From an uncultured Pseudomonadota bacterium (lineage in GTDB: Bacteria > Myxococcota_A > UBA796 > CAJQPC01), in NCBI GenBank assembly GCA_937915955.1, contig CALGIB010000059.1:1-6277 (forward strand): a stretch of 6,277 nucleotides of DNA, written 5' to 3'. This document shows positions 1 through 4,536 of the stretch, one piece after another. A program made the position numbers and the translations under genes. The notes beneath the pieces were generated by a model. It saw only the letters and a program-made list of their open reading frames with translations. It was not told the origin of the DNA and did not search any database. Each line of letters starts with the position of its first letter. Position 1 is the first letter of the stretch.

Positions 1-57
1 ACGCATCTCCTCCTGCATGGCCTGGCGAAGCGCCTCTCGAATCTGGATGAGGGCCAC
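1..57 (-). CDS. pdhB: pyruvate dehydrogenase E1 component subunit beta, N-terminal fragment (runs off the window)
   Basis: Only the first 19 codons are present, read leftward from a GTG start at 57-55. They give VALIQIREALRQAMQEEMR, which matches the conserved opening of E1 beta (transketolase-like pyrimidine-binding domain): a short strand, then 'IREALRQAMxEEM'. E1 beta pairs with E1 alpha to form the thiamine-diphosphate-dependent decarboxylase of the pyruvate dehydrogenase complex in the cytosol. The gene follows pdhA after 5 bp, and an AGGAG sequence 8 nt before the GTG lies across the end of pdhA, so this start is well supported and the pair should be co-translated. Because so little is visible, a branched-chain 2-oxoacid or acetoin dehydrogenase beta subunit cannot be excluded; the partner upstream favours pyruvate. 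Confidence 0.85.
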   Translation of the reverse strand, partial: MALIQIREALRQAMQEEMR

Positions 58-62
58 GTTCG

Positions 63-1067
63 CTACTCCTGGGTGCTCGGGGCGTAGACGTAGTCGTACA
101 GCCTGTCGGTGGTCGGGAGCGGGGAGCTCTCGGCGAAGTCGTAGGCGTCCTTGGCCTCGGCGTCGACCTCGCCGCGCAGGGCGTCGAGCGCGGCCTCGGT
201 GTAGCCGTGCTCGTCCATCAGCTTCTGAGCCGTGCGCATCAGGCAGTCGCTGTGCTCGCGGACCTCGTCGAGCTCGCCCTCGGGCCGGTACTTGGCCGGG
301 TCGGACATGCTGTGACCGCGGTAGCGGTAGGTCTGGATCTCGAGCAGCACGGGGCCATGGCCCTCACGCGCGTACCTGGCGGCCCTCCCGACGCGCTCGC
401 GCACGACGTCCACGTCGAAGCCCTCGAAGGCCTCGCGCGTCATGCCCACGCCCTGAGCCCGCAGGCTCATGTCGGTGAGGTAGCTGGCGCGCTCGATGCT
501 GGTGCCCATCGCGTAGGCGTTGTTCTCGCAGATGAAGACGCAGGGCAGCTTCCAGAGCTGGGCCAGGCAGAGGGCCTCGAAGAAGGCGCCCTGGTTGGCG
601 GCGCCGTCGCCGAAGAAGCAGACGGCGACCTTGCCCTCGTCGCGGTGCTGGATGGCCCAGCCGACGCCGTTGGCGAGGGGAACGTGACCCCCGACGATGC
701 CGTAGCCGCCCATGAAGTTGACGGACTTGTCGAAGAGATGCATCGAGCCGCCGAGGCCGCCGACGCAGCCCGTGGCCTTGCCGAAGAGCTCGGCCATCAT
801 CTCGCGCGCGCCCATGCCCTTGGCCATGGCGTGCCCGTGCTCGCGGTAGGCGGTGATCCAGTAGTCGTCCATGGTGGCCGCCGCGGCCCCGACGGCGACG
901 GACTCCTGCCCGATGTACAGGTGGCAGAAACCCAGGATCTTCCTCATCGTGTAGGCCTTGGCGGCCAGCTCCTCGACCCGGCGGATGAGGTACATCTCGC
1001 GGTAGAGGTGCAGCAAGCCGGGGCCATCCAGCTCGGGCAGGCCGGAGGAGGAGGGGAGGTCGCTCAT
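63..1067 (-). CDS. pdhA: pyruvate dehydrogenase (acetyl-transferring) E1 component subunit alpha
   Basis: A complete 334-residue protein, a normal length for heterodimeric E1 alpha. With E1 beta it decarboxylates pyruvate using thiamine diphosphate and passes the acetyl group to the lipoyl arm of E2. The thiamine-diphosphate motif is clear: GDG at residues 153-155 through ENN at 181-183. The N-terminal 'GFCHLYIGQE' (46-55) is the conserved substrate-channel stretch with His49. The loop 'YRYRGHSMSDPAKYR' (247-261) is the family's phosphorylation/lipoyl-interaction loop with the conserved HSMSDP core. The tail 'DYVYA' near the C terminus is also typical. The ATG start has GAGGA 5 nt upstream and sits just before the first helix, so the start is sound. 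It is the first gene of a pdhA-pdhB pair; a promoter should lie in the 116 bp upstream. The HSMSDP loop and overall fit favour pyruvate over branched-chain substrates; this rests on motif recognition, not an alignment. Confidence 0.95.
   Translation of the reverse strand: MSDLPSSSGLPELDGPGLLHLYREMYLIRRVEELAAKAYTMRKILGFCHLYIGQESVAVGAAAATMDDYWITAYREHGHAMAKGMGAREMMAELFGKATGCVGGLGGSMHLFDKSVNFMGGYGIVGGHVPLANGVGWAIQHRDEGKVAVCFFGDGAANQGAFFEALCLAQLWKLPCVFICENNAYAMGTSIERASYLTDMSLRAQGVGMTREAFEGFDVDVVRERVGRAARYAREGHGPVLLEIQTYRYRGHSMSDPAKYRPEGELDEVREHSDCLMRTAQKLMDEHGYTEAALDALRGEVDAEAKDAYDFAESSPLPTTDRLYDYVYAPSTQE
66..70 (-). promoter_or_regulatory. ribosome binding site of pdhB
   Basis: AGGAG on the minus strand, 8 nt before the GTG start and overlapping the last codons of pdhA. 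It decides the non-ATG start of the beta subunit gene. Confidence 0.7.
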
Positions 1068-1183
1068 GCAGGTCCTCGCGTGTGGCCCCGCGTTCTAACG
1101 CACAGGACGGTCAGGCGGATGTTGAGTCGCAGGGAGCGCCGAGTTGCACAGGTCGCTCCGGGCGAGGGCCGGCCCCAGCGAAC
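1068..1183 (-). promoter_or_regulatory. intergenic region upstream of pdhA, probable pdh promoter region
   Basis: These 116 bp are the only untranslated stretch of this size before pdhA, and lie after the stop of the minus-strand lipoprotein gene. A promoter for pdhAB is expected here, but I see no convincing -35/-10 pair; a TTAGAA-like hexamer on the minus strand near 1093-1098 is the closest -10 candidate and has no clear -35 partner. A short imperfect hairpin (TCGCT at 1153-1157 with AGCGA at 1177-1181, and GGG/CCC inside) lies just past the lipoprotein stop, without a T-tract. No RNA gene or riboswitch was recognised. Confidence 0.35.
1073..1077 (-). promoter_or_regulatory. ribosome binding site of pdhA
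   Basis: GAGGA on the minus strand, 5 nt before the ATG of pdhA. It supports ATG 1067-1065 as the start. Confidence 0.6.
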
Positions 1184-2005
1184 CTAGAACTCCGCCGGCG
1201 TCGCCTCGAAGCGCAGCGCCGCGCTCACCGCTCTGCGGCCGTCCGCCAGCTCGATGTCGGAGACGGAGTCCTGGTTCGCGAAGTCCCGGATGAACTCCAG
1301 GAACTCTTCTCGGTCCTTGTCCAGGTACTTCTCCGGGTCGTAGTCCTCGCCCGTGGGCGTGATGACGTCCAGCACCTGGTCGACCATGTCGTCCACCGGG
1401 ATCGCCCCGTACATCAGCCCGGTGAGCGCCTGGTCGGTGACCTCGCCCTCCAGCGTCACCTGCTCCAACGGCACGGGGACGGGGGGCTCGTCCGCGACGA
1501 TGGGGAAGGGCAGCTCGACGCGCTCCGAGCCGATCCGGTAGCCGCTCTCGTCCAGGAAGATGCCCGCGAAGCTGGACCGGGGCTGGCCGCCATCCAGGCT
1601 CTCGGGGTCCACGCTCAGCTCGCCCTCCTCGTCCTGCAGGCCCAGCACGATGCTGAGCGTGAGCTCGCCCTCGGCGTAGGCGACCTCGCTCAGCACGATG
1701 ATGGTGCCGTCGCCCATGTCCTCGGCCAGCGTGGCGTTGATGTCCTCGGCCTTGAGCGGCTGCTCGACGAAGGCGTCCACCAGGGCCAGGACGGCCGGCA
1801 GCTTGTTGTCGATCGTGCCGTCGCCGTTCACGTCGCCGCCCTGCTCGGCGTCCTCCACGATCGACAGCGTGTTCGCCCTGTACTTGCCGCTGATGTAGGC
1901 CGACGGATAGGACTCGGGCCCCGTGTCGGTGGGGCCGTCGACGATCGAGTCGCCCCCCCTGACCGAGTCGGCCGTGCAAGCCACGGTCAGCAGGATGATC
2001 AGCAT
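1184..2005 (-). CDS. putative acidic lipoprotein with one EF-hand/dockerin-like calcium loop, function unknown
   Basis: A 273-residue protein that I do not recognise as a named family. The N terminus MLIILLTVAC is hydrophobic and ends in a lipobox-like T-V-A-C, so Cys10 would be the lipidated residue; the protein would then be an envelope lipoprotein. The signal is unusually short and lacks a basic N-terminal residue, but an in-frame stop 27 bp upstream rules out a longer version. After a Asp/Gly/Pro-rich linker (11-32), residues 58-67 read DVNGDGTIDN, a DxNxDGxID loop as in dockerin or EF-hand sites, followed by 'KLPAVLALVDAFV'. Similar 'DGDGxxDN' lipoproteins are, from memory, frequent in Myxococcota. 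The rest alternates beta-like stretches with acidic segments, and a charged helix (about 225-243) precedes the end. The ATG has AAGGAG 8 nt upstream. It is divergent from the pentapeptide-protein gene, with 60 bp between the starts, and does not overlap pdhA. Confidence 0.8.
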   Translation of the reverse strand: MLIILLTVACTADSVRGGDSIVDGPTDTGPESYPSAYISGKYRANTLSIVEDAEQGGDVNGDGTIDNKLPAVLALVDAFVEQPLKAEDINATLAEDMGDGTIIVLSEVAYAEGELTLSIVLGLQDEEGELSVDPESLDGGQPRSSFAGIFLDESGYRIGSERVELPFPIVADEPPVPVPLEQVTLEGEVTDQALTGLMYGAIPVDDMVDQVLDVITPTGEDYDPEKYLDKDREEFLEFIRDFANQDSVSDIELADGRRAVSAALRFEATPAEF

Positions 2006-2013
2006 GGTTTTGT

Positions 2014-2019
2014 CTCCTT
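2014..2019 (-). promoter_or_regulatory. ribosome binding site of the lipoprotein gene
   Basis: AAGGAG on the minus strand, 8 nt before the ATG at 2005-2003. It confirms that the very short signal sequence is the true N terminus. Confidence 0.75.
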
Positions 2020-2052
2020 CTGCCCAGGCTTACACCCACCCCAGTCGGCCGC

Positions 2053-2058
2053 AAGGAG
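2053..2058 (+). promoter_or_regulatory. ribosome binding site of the pentapeptide-repeat gene
   Basis: AAGGAG, 7 nt before ATG 2066. The reading frame stays open upstream to 1082 because of the high GC content, so this site decides the start: the upstream extension would run antisense through the lipoprotein gene and is not real. Confidence 0.8.
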
Positions 2059-2065
2059 AGACCTG

Positions 2066-3865
2066 ATGACGCTGCTCGAGCTCCTGATGGAGGAGCGAGT
2101 CGAGGAGTTCAACGCCGCGCGCGGGCGTCGCTCCACGCCGGACCTGTTCGCGGCCGACCTGGCCGGGCTCGACCTCCGCGGCGCCGACCTCTCGGGCGCC
2201 AACCTGGAGAAGGCGGATCTGTCCTCGTCGGACCTCCGCGAGGCGATCCTCGCCCGGGCGAACCTGAGCGGGGCGGACCTGACCGGCGCTCGCCTGGACG
2301 GGGCGGTGGCGGTGAAGAGCAACTGGCGCGAGGCCTACATGGACAAGGCCTCGCTGGACGGGGTCGACTTCACCAGCTCGGACCTGCGGGACGCCGTGCT
2401 CAACGAGAGCAAGGGCAGCCACGTCGTCTTTCGAGGCTGCCGCCTGCGCGGCGTCGAGGCGGTCAAGGCCTGCTTCGACAGCTCCGACTTCGGCGAGGCC
2501 AAGCTCGACAAGGCCGACTTCACGGGCAGCAGCCTCAAGAACTGCACCTTCGTCGAGGCCAGCCTGGCGGGCGCCAGCTTCGAGAGCTGCCAGCTCTCGG
2601 GCTCCGACATGTCCAGCGCCCGCGCCGCCAACACCAGCTTCAACAAGGCCCAGATGGACAACGTGCGCCTCGAGCGGGCGGACCTGACCGCGGCGACGCT
2701 CAACGAAGCCGACCTGTCGGGGGCCTGCCTGGTCGAGGCCGATCTGGCCGAGGCCGAGGTCGCCGGCGCGCTGTTCAAGGGCGCCGATCTGTCCCGGGCC
2801 CGCCTGGACGGGGTGGCCATGGACAGCGCCACCGACGCCGTGCTGGTCGATCAGTCCGACACCTCAGACACCCCCAAGCAGGTCCGCTTCGAGGACGTCA
2901 GCGGCGCGGTCATCGGCGACTGCATCGCGCTGCGCTGGGAGAACGAGGACGACGAGTCCACCCTGGTCGAGCGCTTCACGACGCTTCAGGGCAAGGCGCG
3001 GTTCAAGGGCCTGGCGCCCGCGCTGCCGGCCCCCGCCGAGCTCACCCTGGCCCGCTCGATCGTGGCGGTCCAGGACGGCTTCGTCTGCGCCACGCTGATC
3101 GAGCGCCCCTCGGGCACCGAGCTGCAGATCACGACGCTCGACCAGGGCGGTCAGACCACCGGGTCCATCCGCGCGGACCTCGAGTACGAGCCCGCGATCA
3201 CCCCGGTGTTCACCGGCGGCGACGCCCTGCGCATCTACGGCCTGGGCCGCCGCGGGCCGACGCTCTACGGCCACGAGCTGCGCGACGGCGAGGTGGTGCG
3301 ACTCTTCGGCCAGCGCGCCAGCACGGCGCGGGCCCTGATCGGTCGGGACCGGCCGCTGCTCTGCACGCGCGGCGGGGTGGTCCAGCCGCTCTCTCCCCAG
3401 GGCCTCGAGGCCCCGTTGACCGAGCCGAGCCTGTTCTCGGTGCGCGCCGCCGCCTCGGTGCGCCTCGGCGATCGCTGCGTGGTGGCCTGGCTGCCCGAGG
3501 AGGGCCGCAGCCTCTGCTGGGCCGAGCTCGGCGGCAGCGGCCGGCCCGAGACCCAGCTCATCCTGCGGGACCAGGCGATCACCTCGGTGGACCTGGCCGT
3601 GCTCGACGGGCGGGTCGTGCTGATCTTCGCCCGCGAGGTGATGGAGGCTCTCGGTGCCTGCGGGGCCTTCGCGCTCGAGCTGGACAGCTTCGAGCCCAAG
3701 GCGGTGGAGCTCATCCTCGACCCCGTGCACGACATCGACGCCGTCACCGTCATCGGCGCCGACGCGGACCGGCTGGTGGTGCTCGCCACGACCCTGGGCG
3801 AGCACATCGTGCTGCTCGAGTACAAGAAGAACGGTCGAGGAAAGGTGCTCCAGGTCCTTCCTTGA
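2066..3865 (+). CDS. pentapeptide-repeat protein with C-terminal beta-propeller-like region
   Basis: A 599-residue protein with no signal peptide or membrane segment, so probably cytosolic. A short helix (1-20) leads into pentapeptide repeats of the A(D/N)LxX type. The central hydrophobic residue falls at every fifth position from Leu32 to Met252, giving 45 repeats with no register slip, about 11 coils of a right-handed four-sided beta-helix. The repeats weaken at 112-137 (for example Gly117 at a central position). An acidic Ser/Thr linker, DQSDTSDTP (262-270), follows. The last part (about 275-599) is beta-rich, and by eye breaks into about seven units of roughly 46 residues (near 278, 330, 380, 421, 463, 507 and 558), several of the pattern 'D-x-R-VVL...xEL..xxLIL', suggesting a beta-propeller. 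The repeat domain is certain; the propeller is inference. Pentapeptide proteins are mostly scaffolds or binding proteins, some mimic DNA to inhibit gyrase, and no specific role can be assigned here. Its TGA overlaps the TTG start of the hydrolase gene. Confidence 0.92.
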   Translation: MTLLELLMEERVEEFNAARGRRSTPDLFAADLAGLDLRGADLSGANLEKADLSSSDLREAILARANLSGADLTGARLDGAVAVKSNWREAYMDKASLDGVDFTSSDLRDAVLNESKGSHVVFRGCRLRGVEAVKACFDSSDFGEAKLDKADFTGSSLKNCTFVEASLAGASFESCQLSGSDMSSARAANTSFNKAQMDNVRLERADLTAATLNEADLSGACLVEADLAEAEVAGALFKGADLSRARLDGVAMDSATDAVLVDQSDTSDTPKQVRFEDVSGAVIGDCIALRWENEDDESTLVERFTTLQGKARFKGLAPALPAPAELTLARSIVAVQDGFVCATLIERPSGTELQITTLDQGGQTTGSIRADLEYEPAITPVFTGGDALRIYGLGRRGPTLYGHELRDGEVVRLFGQRASTARALIGRDRPLLCTRGGVVQPLSPQGLEAPLTEPSLFSVRAAASVRLGDRCVVAWLPEEGRSLCWAELGGSGRPETQLILRDQAITSVDLAVLDGRVVLIFAREVMEALGACGAFALELDSFEPKAVELILDPVHDIDAVTVIGADADRLVVLATTLGEHIVLLEYKKNGRGKVLQVLP

Positions 3866-4527
3866 GCCAGCTGCGCGAGCGCCGTGGGGCGGCCGTGCTG
3901 CTGCACGGCTTCCTGCGCACCGGGGCCTCGATGCTGCCGATGGCGGTGGCGCTCCGCCGCGCCGGCTACCAGGTGACCCGCTGCCCGACCTTCCTGTACC
4001 AGAACCGCACGCTGCCGGACGCCGCGCGTGAGCTGGCGCTGGAGATCTCGGCCCTGCAGGAGCTCCACGGCCACGTCGACCTGGTCACGCACAGCTTCGG
4101 CGGCCTGCTCGCCCGAGCCGTCATGTCCCACGCCCCCGTGCGTCGGGCCGTGCTGCTGGCGCCACCCAACCAGGGCGCGCACATGGCGGAGCTGGCGCGG
4201 CGCTTCGTGCCCGTGCACAAGCTGGGCTGGGACCCGCTCGCCCAGATCCTGCCGGGCATCCCGCGCAAGCTGCCCCGGGGGCCCTCCGAGATCGGCATCA
4301 TCACGGGCGGGACCGGCAGCGAGCGTGGCTTCAACCCGCTGCTGGACGGCGACAACGACCAGACCGTGCGCGTCAGCGAGGCCCGGCTCGAGGGCGTGGA
4401 CCACTTCGTCGTCGTGCCAGTGCGCCACACCTTCCTCATGGCCCACCGCGAGGTCCAGCGCCTGACCCTGGGCTTCCTGCGGGACGGCGCGTTCCCGACC
4501 TCGGAGCTGTCCCTGCCCGAGCGGTAA
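3862..4527 (+). CDS. alpha/beta hydrolase, lipase/esterase-like
   Basis: A compact 221-residue alpha/beta hydrolase with no signal peptide. Visible features in order: the oxyanion-hole strand-loop 'AVLLHGFLRTG' (11-21); the nucleophile elbow 'VTHSFGG' (75-81) with Ser78 as nucleophile, having Thr where the first Gly of GxSxG usually stands; 'LLAPPNQGAHMAEL' (98-111), typical of the lipase-like esterases; 'DGDNDQTV' (162-169) with Asp166 as the likely acid; and 'VPVRHTFLM' (185-193) with His189 as the catalytic base. The full triad is therefore present and the enzyme should be active on an ester, lipid or similar substrate that cannot be named. The TTG start is chosen because it overlaps the preceding TGA (TTGA), a usual coupling arrangement, and because later in-frame starts would cut into the HGF strand. 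An AGG lies 7 nt upstream. The gene stands between the pentapeptide-repeat gene and a protein kinase gene in one likely operon. Confidence 0.9.
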   Translation: MSQLRERRGAAVLLHGFLRTGASMLPMAVALRRAGYQVTRCPTFLYQNRTLPDAARELALEISALQELHGHVDLVTHSFGGLLARAVMSHAPVRRAVLLAPPNQGAHMAELARRFVPVHKLGWDPLAQILPGIPRKLPRGPSEIGIITGGTGSERGFNPLLDGDNDQTVRVSEARLEGVDHFVVVPVRHTFLMAHREVQRLTLGFLRDGAFPTSELSLPER

Positions 4528-4529
4528 GG
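4526..4529 (+). promoter_or_regulatory. ribosome binding site of the kinase gene, overlapping the hydrolase stop
   Basis: AAGG, formed partly by the TAA stop of the hydrolase gene, stands 7 nt before the GTG at 4537. It supports the GTG start and suggests that ribosomes finishing the hydrolase restart on the kinase. Confidence 0.55.
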
Positions 4530-4536
4530 TCGCTCC

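Larger units (their letters stand above)
2006..2065. promoter_or_regulatory. 60 bp divergent intergenic region between the lipoprotein gene and the pentapeptide-repeat gene
   Basis: Both flanking genes start at the edges of this region and both Shine-Dalgarno sequences lie inside it, which leaves under 35 bp between them. Promoters for the two directions must overlap each other or reach into the neighbouring coding sequence. I see no clear consensus promoter; a TTGTCT at 2010-2015 has no well-spaced -10 partner. Shared control of the two transcripts is inferred from geometry alone. Confidence 0.4.

Noticed and set aside
1153..1181. Possible terminator hairpin after the lipoprotein stop, with the palindrome GGGCCGGCCC at 1166-1175
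   Set aside because: The stem is short and interrupted, the palindrome has no loop, and no T-tract follows on the minus strand. It is no better than expected from GC-rich DNA.
207..1187. A 326-codon open frame on the plus strand
   Set aside because: It is the antisense shadow of pdhA, whose minus-strand product carries the E1 alpha thiamine-diphosphate motif; the plus-strand translation is Ala/Val/Gly/His-rich without motifs.
1095..2054. A 319-codon minus-strand frame overlapping the lipoprotein gene in another frame
   Set aside because: The translation is Arg/Gly-rich and of low complexity; the alternative frame has a Shine-Dalgarno, a lipobox and a calcium-loop motif.
1082..2065. In-frame upstream extension of the pentapeptide-repeat protein by 328 codons
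   Set aside because: It would lie antisense to the lipoprotein gene and has no domain signal. A strong Shine-Dalgarno sits 7 nt before ATG 2066, where the repeat protein naturally begins.
2159..2821. The recurring GCCGACCTG-like units considered as a DNA repeat or CRISPR-like array
   Set aside because: They are the coding form of the pentapeptide repeats: period 15 bp, varied at the third base, and in frame throughout.
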